Shown here piece by piece: positions 1-9,046 of a DNA stretch of 20,032 nucleotides. Source of the DNA: a virus; the IMG/VR virus record IMGVR_UViG_3300025122_003874, positions 1 through 20,032 of that record. One strand, written 5' to 3'. Every line of letters starts with the position of its first letter. Within the stretch, counting starts at the first letter, position 1. The position numbers and the translations under genes were made by a program. The notes beneath the pieces are model-generated. The model was not told the origin of the DNA and searched no databases. It saw nothing but the letters and a program-made list of their open reading frames with translations.

Positions 1-2
1 GT

Positions 3-1548
3 GCGAAAAAGAATACGGACAAGAAAAGCAACGGAGCAAACCTCGGCTTCGAGGCCACGCTATGGTTGGCCGCCGACAAGATGCGAAACAACTTAGACGC
101 GGCAGAATACAAGCATGTAGTCCTAGGCCTTATCTTCCTCAAGTACATCTCCGATGCCTTCGAGGAGCAGCATGAGAAGCTGGTCGCCGAGAAGAAGAAA
201 GGGGCCGATCCCGAAGACCCCGACGAGTACCGAGCGGTCAATGTGTTCTGGGTGCCCAAGGAGGCCCGATGGAGCCATCTCCAGGGCAACGCCAAGCAGC
301 CCACGATCGGAAAGACCGTCGACGATGCGATGGTCGCTATCGAGCGCGACAACAAGAGCCTCAAGGGAGTCCTGCCCAAGGACTTCGCCCGGCCCGGCCT
401 CGATAAACAGCGACTAGGAGAACTGATCGACCTGGTCGGCACCATCGGGCTTGGGGATAAGGAAAACCGCTCCAAGGACATCCTCGGACGCGTCTACGAG
501 TACTTCCTGGGTCGATTTGCCAGTGCCGAGGGGAAAAAGGGAGGACAGTTCTACACTCCCCGATGCGTGGTTCGGCTATTGGTCGAGATGCTCTCGCCTT
601 ACAAGGGACGAGTGTTTGACCCCTGCTGTGGCTCGGGGGGTATGTTCGTCCAGAGCGAGAAGTTCGTCGAGGCCCACGGTGGAAGGATCAACGACATCGC
701 TATCTTCGGGCAGGAGTCTAACCCGACAACGTGGCGATTGGCCAACATGAATCTCGCGATCCGCGGCATTGAAGTTCACCTAGGACCCGAACACGCCGAC
801 AGCTTCCACCGTGACCTGCACAAGGACCTCAAGGCCGACTACGTCCTGGCCAATCCACCGTTCAACGACAGCGACTGGCGTGGTGATCAACTACGCGACG
901 ATGTTCGTTGGAAGTACGGTGTTCCCCCTGTCGGGAACGCCAACTTTGCGTGGGTGCAGCACTTCCTCCACCACCTTGCCCCAAACGGAATGGCCGGGTT
1001 TGTCCTGGCCAATGGTTCGATGAGTTCGAACCAATCGGGTGAGGGTGACATTAGAAAGGCCATTATCGAAGCCGATCTTGTCGATTGCATGGTCGCCCTG
1101 CCCGGACAGCTCTTTTACTCAACCATGATACCGGCCTGTCTGTGGTTCCTATCGCGAAACAAGACGGAAAGTCGGTTTCGCGGTCGACGGGACGAGACGT
1201 TGTTCATTGATGCACGGAAGATGGGAACCCTCATTGACCGTGTCCACCGGGAGCTAACGGAGGAGGATATTGGGCGGATCGCTGGAACCTATCACGCCTG
1301 GCGAGGTGACAAGGGAGCCGGGAAGTACGTGGATGTCCCAGGATTTTGTATGAGTGCTGCAAAGGACAAGATCGTGGGTCACGGCTACGTTCTGACTCCA
1401 GGCCGGTACGTGGGGGCTGAGGAAGCAGAAGACGATGGAGAACCGTTTGAGGAGAAGATGCAGCGGCTCACGGTAAGGCTTCGCGGCCAGATGGCCGAGG
1501 GACGGAAGATCGACGACGCGATTGGGGCCAATCTGAAGGAGCTGGGAT

Positions 1549-1559
<11 letters not shown>
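3..1559 (+). CDS. hsdM: Type I restriction-modification DNA methyltransferase subunit HsdM (5' end off window)
   Basis: This is the M subunit of a type I restriction-modification complex. It transfers a methyl group from S-adenosylmethionine to adenine in the site chosen by HsdS. The frame is open from base 3 and reads A-K-K-N-T-D before the HsdM N-terminal helical domain (about 30-560). A TTG at 66 is an internal codon: the N-terminal family sequence G-F-E-A-T-L-W continues upstream of it, so the true ATG is probably one or two codons outside the window. The SAM-binding motif FDPCCGSGG lies near 614-640 and the catalytic NPPF at 852-863, both intact. About 518 residues are present, the normal family length. 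It overlaps hsdS by 11 bases, so the two are translationally coupled. I see no disruption. Identification is secure; the exact start is not visible. Confidence 0.96.
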
Positions 1560-2873
<1,314 letters not shown>

Positions 2874-2877
<4 letters not shown>

Positions 2878-2909
2878 CTGGCTTTGCCGAGTCCGATGTC
2901 GAGGAGGCT
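2874..2909 (+). pseudogene. hsdR: Truncated start of type I restriction endonuclease gene hsdR
   Basis: An ATG at 2874 overlaps the hsdS stop (ATGA). It opens a frame beginning M-T-G-F-A-E-S-D-V-E-E-A, which matches the usual HsdR N-terminus (FTES-VVEEA type). After about codon 12 the similarity ends. The frame drifts through the start of the next gene and stops at 3023. The expected HsdR of about 1,000 residues, with its PD-(D/E)xK nuclease and DEAD helicase motifs, is absent from the window. So the motor/nuclease subunit is missing here and the locus could methylate but not restrict, unless the rest of hsdR lies elsewhere. Recognition rests on a short stretch, but the overlap and operon position support it. 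Confidence 0.7.
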
Positions 2910-2934
2910 GGCAGCGGAGAATTAGGAGAAATCT

Positions 2935-3435
2935 ATGTCGGAACAGAAAGTGAATCTCAAGCTACAGCTTGGCCGGAGCTTAAAGAGGTCAGGATTGCCG
3001 CAAAGAAATATCAGACGCATTGACCCAACTGAGGTTGACGAGTGCATTGCCTTGGTAGACTGGTTGAATGTCCACCACGTCATCTTTACCCACATCCCGA
3101 ACGAAGGCAATTTAAACCGCATGGGGCAACTCAAAAACATGGGATTGCAGCCCGGATTCCCGGATTACATGATCCTAGACACACCCCCTTCTAGGCCAAA
3201 ATTAAAAGGCCTGGCGATCGAGATGAAGTCAGAGAGGGGCAAAGCCACACCGACTCAACGAGACTGGCTCCTCAAGCTGGAGAGGCGGGGATACTACACG
3301 GCGGTTTGTAACTCCGCCGACAGTGCCATAGGACTCTGCATGGAAATGGGTTATCATCGATTGCACCTGGACCGGCGCGAGTATGATCGACAGGCAACGG
3401 AAGGTGCGGTTTGGAGGAAAGGGAGGAAGAGATGA
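2935..3435 (+). CDS. VRR-NUC domain nuclease
   Basis: This 166-residue protein has the VRR-NUC fold of the PD-(D/E)xK nuclease superfamily. The core reads GFPDYMIL (Asp77) followed by GLAIEMKSERG (Glu96, Lys98), with a conserved TPTQRDW (Gln108) after it. Those are the metal-binding and catalytic positions of the family. Stand-alone VRR-NUC proteins are common in phages, where they are thought to act on branched DNA or in packaging; the exact substrate is not known. A good ribosome site (AGGAG, six bases upstream) sets the ATG. The stop overlaps the next gene as ATGA, so it is coupled to the terminase genes. It is the first phage gene after the hsdR remnant. Confidence 0.88.
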   Translation: MSEQKVNLKLQLGRSLKRSGLPQRNIRRIDPTEVDECIALVDWLNVHHVIFTHIPNEGNLNRMGQLKNMGLQPGFPDYMILDTPPSRPKLKGLAIEMKSERGKATPTQRDWLLKLERRGYYTAVCNSADSAIGLCMEMGYHRLHLDRREYDRQATEGAVWRKGRKR

Positions 3436-3770
3436 GATTCACGAAGGGCAACAAGATGGCACCGGGCGGTCCGCGTCCGGGATCCGGGGGGCCGACCAAG
3501 GCCGAGATGCAGCTACGCAGGGCTGAGGTCATTGGATTGGAAAAGGCCAGAGCGACCCTGGAGAAGGAGCTGGCCGGTTACGCGGAGCAGATCGCGGAAC
3601 GCTACGTTACCCGTGCCTTGCAGGAGAAAGCGGATGCGGTCCTGATGGATGCCGTTAGAAAGATCATGCCCGATTCCCACCAAGAGGTCGATGTGAACCA
3701 CCGACACGCCGTAGTGATCCAGATGTTCGATGGAAACGCAGAGCGCAGAAAACGAATCGCCAAGGATTGA
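3432..3770 (+). CDS. Probable terminase small subunit
   Basis: This 112-residue protein sits directly before the large terminase and overlaps it by 41 bases, the normal place for TerS, which recognises phage DNA and regulates packaging. The N-terminus is a flexible Gly/Pro-rich basic segment (GGPRPGSGGPTKAE), followed by a long helical region (about 30-85) and a basic tail. I cannot point to a diagnostic helix-turn-helix, so the assignment rests on position and size. An in-frame ATG at 3411 also exists. I chose 3432 because GGGAGG lies just before it and it overlaps the nuclease stop as ATGA. It could instead be another small packaging accessory protein. Confidence 0.6.
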   Translation: MRFTKGNKMAPGGPRPGSGGPTKAEMQLRRAEVIGLEKARATLEKELAGYAEQIAERYVTRALQEKADAVLMDAVRKIMPDSHQEVDVNHRHAVVIQMFDGNAERRKRIAKD

Positions 3771-5223
3771 GTACGATCCGGGTCCGGTAGCTCAAGCGGC
3801 ACACCTTTCCCTTGCGTCGGTTAAATTGGTTTGGGGTCCGTTGGGTACGGCAAAGACTACTTGGTTGTGCTGGCGTTTTCTCTACTTGGCGCAAATGGCG
3901 GCGGAGGCTGGCCTTTCCCTTGAAGGTCTGATGGTCCGCGATACCTACCGAAACTTAGCCGATAGCACCCTCAAAACATTCTTATCGTGGTTCCCGGAAG
4001 GTGTTTGTGGGTACAAGAGCAAATCAGAGCCGTGCGACTTCAAGCTATGGGTTGGTGAGAGGTATCACACCTTGAGCTTCCGCCATGGTCAAACAGAACA
4101 GGATGCCTCCATGTTCCTATCCAGGGAATACGACTTCATTGGGCTTGAAGAGATTGCACCGGCTTACTTGCCGGGGGAGGCGAAGGTCAGTCCCGGCATA
4201 GCCGAGGGCGTCTTCGATATGGCGATAGCCCGGCTTACCAGGGACCGGCGAAGGGCGGAAGCCATTGGCGGCGGGGAACTTGCCATGACCTGCAATAGCC
4301 CACCGTTGATCCATTGGGCATCGAAGCGGATCATCGACAAGTCACCTGAGTACCTCAGATCCCTCAACTGGGCGCACTGGATGTTCCCTGTGAGCGATAA
4401 CGCCAAGAACTTGAGGCCTGACTACTACTCGACCCTCGAACGTGCCTGGGAGGGCAAGAGGGCCCTCATACAGCGGTTCCTGAAGGGCGAGCGGATCGCG
4501 GTCTTTGTGGGGGTGCCGCGTTTCAACATTGATAGGCTGGACGAGATGCTTAACGAGGTTGTGGAGCCCAAGTTCAGGGGTTGGTTGACCCCAACGGAGG
4601 GCAACTTCCTCCATGTGCGCCTGGAGGAGAACGACCAGGGATGGGTCAGAATGTGGGATCCGCCGAGGGCAACCGGGCGGTATGTGATCGGGGCGGATGC
4701 AGCGGCGGGGTTGGAAGGAGCGGATTATTCCGCTGCCCATGTCCTTGATACGGAGAACATGAGCATCGCGGCCACCTTTCACGGGCACCTGGAGCCGTCC
4801 AAGTTCGCCGACGAATTGGCAAAATTGGGATACACCTACAACCGGGCCATGATCGCCATTGAAACCGAGCCTTCCGCCCATGGACTCACCTCGGCAACCA
4901 AGCTCCGGGACAACGGATACCCGCGTTTGTACTACACCAAGCAGCTTGCGTCGCGGACCAGGAGGGCCGTTGAAAGGGTTGGATGGTTGAGTTCGGCAGG
5001 GACCAAGCGGGTGTTGATTGATGGGCTGGCCAACTTCTTAGATGATCGGGGTGCCGTGGTGGACCGCGACACCATCAGCGAGTTAATGACCTACGGGGTC
5101 ATGGAGAACGGTAAGATGGAAGCCCAGGACGGTTGCCACGATGACCGGGTGATCTCGATGGCATTGGCGATCTATCTCACTAACCACACGGGACTGAGCA
5201 GGTTGTATCCGAGTCTGAGATGA
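3730..5223 (+). CDS. terL: Terminase large subunit (packaging ATPase/nuclease)
   Basis: TerL pumps phage DNA into the empty head and cuts it. The 497 residues contain both domains. In the ATPase, a variant Walker A GPLGTAKTT (36-44) is followed by Walker B YDFIGLEE (134-141), with the catalytic glutamate at 140 or 141. In the RNase H-like nuclease, the metal ligands are probably Asp323 (VIGADAAAG), Glu378 (AIETE) and the HDD triad at 470-472 near the C-terminus. Length is typical. The ATG lies within the small-subunit gene, with only a weak ribosome site, suggesting coupled translation. It looks intact. It is unusual that the next phage structural genes come more than 6 kb downstream. Confidence 0.93.
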   Translation: METQSAENESPRIEYDPGPVAQAAHLSLASVKLVWGPLGTAKTTWLCWRFLYLAQMAAEAGLSLEGLMVRDTYRNLADSTLKTFLSWFPEGVCGYKSKSEPCDFKLWVGERYHTLSFRHGQTEQDASMFLSREYDFIGLEEIAPAYLPGEAKVSPGIAEGVFDMAIARLTRDRRRAEAIGGGELAMTCNSPPLIHWASKRIIDKSPEYLRSLNWAHWMFPVSDNAKNLRPDYYSTLERAWEGKRALIQRFLKGERIAVFVGVPRFNIDRLDEMLNEVVEPKFRGWLTPTEGNFLHVRLEENDQGWVRMWDPPRATGRYVIGADAAAGLEGADYSAAHVLDTENMSIAATFHGHLEPSKFADELAKLGYTYNRAMIAIETEPSAHGLTSATKLRDNGYPRLYYTKQLASRTRRAVERVGWLSSAGTKRVLIDGLANFLDDRGAVVDRDTISELMTYGVMENGKMEAQDGCHDDRVISMALAIYLTNHTGLSRLYPSLR

Positions 5224-5236
5224 AAGGAGATTTAGC

Positions 5237-5332
5237 ATGAAGAAGAAGCAAAGAACCCAAAAGCCTACCCCTATCAAAAAGAAGCGGGTGAAAGGAAAGA
5301 GGCAAACGGTTCCACCTCTTGCATTAGAGTAA
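5237..5332 (+). CDS. Very short basic peptide after terL
   Basis: A 31-codon frame starts at an ATG with a strong ribosome site (AAAGGAGA, six bases upstream), 13 bases after the terL stop. The peptide is about 40 percent Lys and Arg (MKKKQRTQKP at the start) and ends in a short hydrophobic PPLALE tail. I do not recognise it. Its charge suggests nucleic acid binding, but that is a guess. The quality of the ribosome site is the main reason to think it is translated. It is the last phage-like element before the inserted hsdS and pdaD genes. Confidence 0.5.
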   Translation: MKKKQRTQKPTPIKKKRVKGKRQTVPPLALE

Positions 5333-5338
5333 TCCTTT

Positions 5339-7069
5339 ATGTATTCATTCAATAGGAATTCATCTAGTTCTACCAACAAGGCCAATTTTGGGCTATTGGC
5401 CGACACACCAAACGGCATCAGAAAACTTCGGGCAATGATCCTTCAGCTGGCAGTACGGGGGAAATTAGTTGAACAGAATCCCCAGGAAGAGCCTGTATCC
5501 GTACTGCTGGAGAGAATCAAAGCAGAAAAAGAAAGACTAATTGCTAGCGGCAAGCTCAGGAAAGAAATGCCGCTGCCACCAATTGAACCCAACGAGATAA
5601 TTTATCAACTTCCAGCCAGTTGGGAATGGGTGAGGATTGGTAATATTTTTCGAGTCGTTGGTGGTGGAACCCCCCGGACAAACGACAGCACTCTTTACGC
5701 CGAAAGAGATATTCCATGGCTCACTCCAGCTGATCTCTACGGATTTCGTGGCAAGTATGTTCAACAAGGACGCCGGGATATTTCTAAGGATGGACTCGCC
5801 AAGAGTTCTGCGCAATTGATGCCCGCAGGAAGCGTTCTCTTCTCAAGCAGAGCACCAATTGGTTACGTAGCCATAGCCGCAAATGAGGTTACAACAAACC
5901 AAGGTTTTAAATCATGCGTCCCCTATGTGGACGGGATGAGTGACTATATTTATCGCTACTTGCAACATGCCGCCGATGAAATCAACAATAATGCCAGTGG
6001 AACTACATTCAAGGAAATCTCGGGAAAGGAAATGAGATTTCTTTCCTTTCCTCTCCCTCCCCTCGCCGAACAAAAGCGTATCGTCGCAAAAGTAGACGAA
6101 CTGATGACTCTCTGCGATAAACTGGATGAAAGGAATAAGAAACGTGATGAAGTTCGTGTGAGAATGAACGGGGCATGCCTCCACACGCTCACTGCGCCCG
6201 TGATAGAGGTGTCCCGAAAGGGCTGGACCCGGATACGGGACCATTTCGACCTCCTCTACGATACTCCAGAAAACGTCGCCGCCCTGCGCCAGTCGATCCT
6301 CCAACTTGCCGTCATGGGCAGACTGGTCCCTCAGGACTCCAACGATGAACCCACCTCAGAGCTATTGAAGAAGATCGCCGCCGAAAAGGAGCGGCTTATT
6401 GCTGATAGGAGGATCAAGAAATCGAAGCACTTACCACAAATCGATCCTGATGAAGCACCATATAAGTTACCGAAGGGTTGGGAATGGGTAAGATTGGGAG
6501 ATCTCAGCACTCAGGTGGCTGACGGCCCTCACTTCTCGCCGAGTTACGTCCGGAGAAACGAAGGCGTCCCCTTCCTTTCTTCGCGCAACGTGTTTGTCGA
6601 CCGCTTTGAGTTGGATAGCGTTAAGTATGTATCAAAGGCTGATCACGAGGAGTTCTGTAAGCGAGTATGTCCGGAGCAAGGAGATATCCTTTACACGAAG
6701 GGAGGCACAACAGGGGTTGCAAGAGTTAACACCTTGGATTTCCAATTCAGTGTCTGGGTTCACTTAGCTGTGCTGAAATACCCTAAGGATTTAATTGTTC
6801 CAGAATACCTTGCAATGACCCTAAATTCACCACACTGTTATGCACAGTCGCAAATGTATACCCATGGCATTGGTAACAGGGATCTTGGACTCACCCGTAT
6901 GATTCTAATTACCCTGTCACTGCCCCCCTTGCCTGAACAAAGACGCATCGTCACCAAGATTAACCATGTCATGGGAGTGTGTGACGACCTCGAATCCAAA
7001 CTCCACCAGTCCCGCACCGACGGCGAAAGGCTGATGGAAGCCGTCGTCCATCACTTGGCCACCGCTTAG
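5339..7069 (+). CDS. hsdS: Orphan type I specificity subunit HsdS, different family from the first
   Basis: This is a full-length 576-residue HsdS with no HsdM or HsdR beside it. It is built from two similar halves. Each begins with a LRxxILQLAVxGxLV helix (near residues 30 and 317), then EPxSxLL, AEKERLIA and a LPxxWEWVRxGxL motif that opens each recognition domain. Each half ends in a PLPPLAEQKRIV or PLPEQRRIV motif and a coiled-coil helix. This is the long N-terminal-extension family, unlike the first HsdS at 1549. The ATG has no clear ribosome site. It could act with an HsdM elsewhere in the host and redirect its methylation, or it could be passive cargo. Both recognition domains look complete. 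Confidence 0.93.
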   Translation: MYSFNRNSSSSTNKANFGLLADTPNGIRKLRAMILQLAVRGKLVEQNPQEEPVSVLLERIKAEKERLIASGKLRKEMPLPPIEPNEIIYQLPASWEWVRIGNIFRVVGGGTPRTNDSTLYAERDIPWLTPADLYGFRGKYVQQGRRDISKDGLAKSSAQLMPAGSVLFSSRAPIGYVAIAANEVTTNQGFKSCVPYVDGMSDYIYRYLQHAADEINNNASGTTFKEISGKEMRFLSFPLPPLAEQKRIVAKVDELMTLCDKLDERNKKRDEVRVRMNGACLHTLTAPVIEVSRKGWTRIRDHFDLLYDTPENVAALRQSILQLAVMGRLVPQDSNDEPTSELLKKIAAEKERLIADRRIKKSKHLPQIDPDEAPYKLPKGWEWVRLGDLSTQVADGPHFSPSYVRRNEGVPFLSSRNVFVDRFELDSVKYVSKADHEEFCKRVCPEQGDILYTKGGTTGVARVNTLDFQFSVWVHLAVLKYPKDLIVPEYLAMTLNSPHCYAQSQMYTHGIGNRDLGLTRMILITLSLPPLPEQRRIVTKINHVMGVCDDLESKLHQSRTDGERLMEAVVHHLATA

Positions 7070-7150
7070 ATAGCTGGGTCGGCAAGCCAAGGCTTAGCGT
7101 GTGGGAACTCGCAACGAAGTGATTTCTCCTTTCCGCTTCAGTAACAGACT

Positions 7151-7708
7151 ATGAGTAACCATGGGTTCACTCCTTCTAAAATTTTCCTGACCAAGGGAGT
7201 CGGCAAACACCGAGAGAAGCTGGCCAGCTTTGAGATGGCCTTGCGTCACGCGGGGATCGCTCAATTCAACCTCGTGCGCGTCACCAGCATCCTTCCGGGC
7301 GACTGCAAGCTGATATCCCGAGAGGAGGGTCAGAAGTTCCTCACTCCTGGGCAGATTGTCTTTTGCGTGATTAGCGACAATGCGACTTGTGAACCCCATC
7401 GCCTCATTGCCGCTTCCGTTGGGGTGTCCATACCCAATGAACCCTCCCATTACGGATATCTCTCGGAGCACCACAGCTTCGGAGAAACCGAAGAAAAGGC
7501 GGGGGACTATGCCGAGGACCTGGCCGCATCCATGCTAGCCACGGTGCTGGGAGTGGAATTCGACCCCAACACGAGTTACGATGAACGCAAAGAGGTCTGG
7601 CGCTTGAGCCAAGAGATCGTCGTCACCCGCAACGTCACCCAATCCGCCATCGGCGACAAGGACGGGCTATGGACCAGCGTGGTGGCCGGGGCCATCTTTG
7701 CAAATTGA
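7151..7708 (+). CDS. pdaD: Pyruvoyl-dependent arginine decarboxylase (PdaD/AaxB family)
   Basis: The enzyme converts arginine to agmatine and CO2, the first step of one polyamine route and of some acid-resistance systems. The 185-residue proenzyme self-cleaves to create a pyruvoyl cofactor. Here the expected cleavage site is Thr45-Ser46 in LVRVTSILPGD. Archaeal enzymes have Ser-Ser; the Chlamydia enzyme has Thr-Ser, so this is the bacterial style. The conserved acid is probably Glu106 (YLSEHHS). Length fits the family, and no frameshift is visible. No ribosome site precedes the ATG. The neighbours are an orphan hsdS and phage regulators, with no other polyamine genes, so this looks like transferred cargo or a phage-borne metabolic gene. 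Confidence 0.93.
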   Translation: MSNHGFTPSKIFLTKGVGKHREKLASFEMALRHAGIAQFNLVRVTSILPGDCKLISREEGQKFLTPGQIVFCVISDNATCEPHRLIAASVGVSIPNEPSHYGYLSEHHSFGETEEKAGDYAEDLAASMLATVLGVEFDPNTSYDERKEVWRLSQEIVVTRNVTQSAIGDKDGLWTSVVAGAIFAN

Positions 7709-8033
7709 TAAGATCGAACCTCGCCCCGACCCTCTAAAACAGATTCATTTCACCATATCTCATTCTGCCACCACGGGATTACTCTGTATGGCCCAGTTAC
7801 ACAAATTCAATTACTTAGAAGGGGAAACCCTACCAGAGGACTTAGAGGATCCGGAGATCCGGAGACCGAGAGGAATTTAGAGGATTTAGAGGATTGTGAG
7901 GGGTCCCCCAAAAAAACCCCACTCCGCACCCTCAGAGGACTCAGAAATGAGGAATCGGGGAACGAAGAGCAGGTTCCCTGTCGGGAACCAGAGGGCTATG
8001 AAGACCTCGATCAGATCCCCCCGGTTTCTCTTG
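7709..8033. other. Gene-free spacer after pdaD
   Basis: No convincing gene lies here. A 30-60 codon frame ending at 7880 lacks a ribosome site and recognisable sequence. The left part has three copies of TTAGAGGA (7842-7849, 7877-7884, 7886-7893), followed by short C and A runs around 7904-7920. The right part holds the hairpin at 7972-7989. The spacer separates the + strand cargo from the minus-strand regulatory genes. Confidence 0.6.
7972..7989 (-). terminator. Perfect 7-bp hairpin downstream of the minus-strand operon
   Basis: GGTTCCC-TGTC-GGGAACC is a perfect dyad with a four-base loop. Read on the minus strand it lies 45 bases after the stop of the Cys-rich gene, and a moderately T-rich stretch (TGCTCTTCGTTCC) follows. 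It may be a weak terminator for that operon. It could also be a protein-binding site. Confidence 0.4.
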
Positions 8034-8219
8034 TTAGTGTAGCACCCAAGCGGGGAGCAGCGTTATAATCGCCTCCCTCGACGTTCCTGGGTGCTCGCCC
8101 CGACGACATCGCTGACAGACACCCTGGAAATAGCGGGGGTGCGGACACTCGCACCCCGCGAAAAACTGGCATCCGCAATCGCAACTGCAAGTGTGCCAAT
8201 GCGGGGGTGCCGTACTCAT
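8034..8219 (-). CDS. Cys-rich zinc-ribbon-like mini-protein
   Basis: This 61-residue protein has a dense metal-binding pattern: Cys at 11, 13, 15, 17, 23 and 25, then CQRC at 35-38 and His43. It resembles the small CxCGC...CxxC proteins often seen in phage genomes, which have no known function. The start overlaps the stop of the upstream HTH gene as ATGA, so translation is probably coupled. A longer overlapping minus-strand frame (up to 8313) lacks these signals. Metal binding is inferred from the cysteine spacing only. Confidence 0.62.
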   Translation of the reverse strand: MSTAPPHWHTCSCDCGCQFFAGCECPHPRYFQGVCQRCRRGEHPGTSREAIITLLPAWVLH

Positions 8220-8791
8220 AATTCCCCCTTGGTACGAGCATCTGCCAGCTCAATGCTGTACTGCTCCGCTCGGTCTCGTTCGTTCGCAGAGCAGGCGCAG
8301 TTATCCCTCTCATCCTCGTTTATAAATCGCTCGTCACAGTGTTGGCAAAACCACTCGCTGACCGAGCGAATCTGGAGACCATAGCACCACCGGCCATCGT
8401 CGAGAGTGAACTCGTATTGGCTCTTCTCTTCGTACAACACCTTGTTGTAGTTATTGATCTGATGGTCATCCCTGCCGATTTCGATCACTCTGGCGGTGCG
8501 GGACCACGGACTCTCGTTCAGGGGGGGGTCGATAGGCTGATACTCGACCTCGTCACCAACGTAAATCCATTTCGAATTAATCATTGTTTTTTCTCCTTTT
8601 TTTCTCATTAAGGCAGCTTCAGGCTGGTATACTCTCTCCTTGAGCCAACTCTCCAGTGCAGAAGGCTGGAATCTTAGTGCGCCACGCACCTTCATAAAGG
8701 GAATTGTCCGACGGGACACCCATACATAGATTGTTCCAGGTTGAACCCCCAACAGTTTTGCCACCGTTTTATGGTCAATCAATTGCTCCAT
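8216..8791 (-). CDS. Excisionase-type HTH protein fused to a second domain with a zinc knuckle
   Basis: Residues 1-55 form a winged HTH of the excisionase/MerR-like (HTH_17) class: LIDHKTVAKLLGVQPGTIYV, then the wing and SALESWLKER. Such proteins bind short DNA sites to control excision or transcription. From residue 70 a different domain begins (MINSKWIYVGDEVEY), ending in FCQHCDERFINEDERDNCAC, a likely Zn knuckle. AAGGAGG precedes the ATG by seven bases. A second perfect AAGGAG lies just before Met70 (ATG at 8584), next to an A7 run, so the two domains may be separate proteins in other copies (see findings). The stop overlaps the Cys-rich gene as ATGA. Expression is probably driven by the promoter at 8879-8906. 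Confidence 0.75.
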   Translation of the reverse strand: MEQLIDHKTVAKLLGVQPGTIYVWVSRRTIPFMKVRGALRFQPSALESWLKERVYQPEAALMRKKGEKTMINSKWIYVGDEVEYQPIDPPLNESPWSRTARVIEIGRDDHQINNYNKVLYEEKSQYEFTLDDGRWCYGLQIRSVSEWFCQHCDERFINEDERDNCACSANERDRAEQYSIELADARTKGEL

Positions 8792-8878
8792 GGACTCGCC
8801 TCCTTTTCAATAACATGATGTTCCTGGTTATTCGGGCTACTGCCCTACGCTAATAAGCAGATTCTGTATTGAGCTTTA

Positions 8879-8906
8879 AATCTAGCATTTTGTGCTAGTA
8901 AGTCAA
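8879..8906 (-). promoter_or_regulatory. Sigma70-type promoter with embedded palindromic operator
   Basis: On the minus strand TTGACT (-35, 8906-8901) and TAGATT (-10, 8884-8879) are spaced 16 bases apart. Inside the spacer and touching the -10 is the palindrome CTAGCA-CAAAA-TGCTAG (8882-8898). A protein bound there would block RNA polymerase. The likely target is the HTH gene starting at 8791, about 90 bases downstream; the repressor may be that protein or the MerR-like one at 9672. Confidence 0.55.
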
Positions 8907-9046
8907 CACTGAAACAAGGAGAAATGAAAATAAATGGTAAGTGGATCGGTTTTGTTTGCCTTTTCAGAAACTGAAGCTGCGCTCGATAGCTCTTAGATTG
9001 GTCTTCCAGGTGCGTTGTCTGTTTTTTAAATAAACAACAGTAGGGA

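Noticed and set aside
66-68. TTG as the start of hsdM
   Set aside because: The family N-terminus continues upstream in the same frame to base 3, so the true start is outside the window.
4342-4881. A 179-codon minus-strand frame opposite terL
   Set aside because: TerL motifs in the + frame explain this DNA; the minus frame has low-complexity charged sequence and no ribosome site.
7698-7880. A 60-codon + frame after pdaD
   Set aside because: It starts within pdaD, has no ribosome site and no recognisable sequence.
8136-8157. Hairpin GGGGTGCG-GACACT-CGCACCCC
   Set aside because: It lies within the Cys-rich coding region, has no T tract, and is plausibly produced by Cys/Pro/His codons there.
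8011-8313. A 100-codon minus-strand frame over the end of the HTH gene
   Set aside because: The overlapping Cys-rich frame has an ATGA start and metal-binding spacing; this one has neither.
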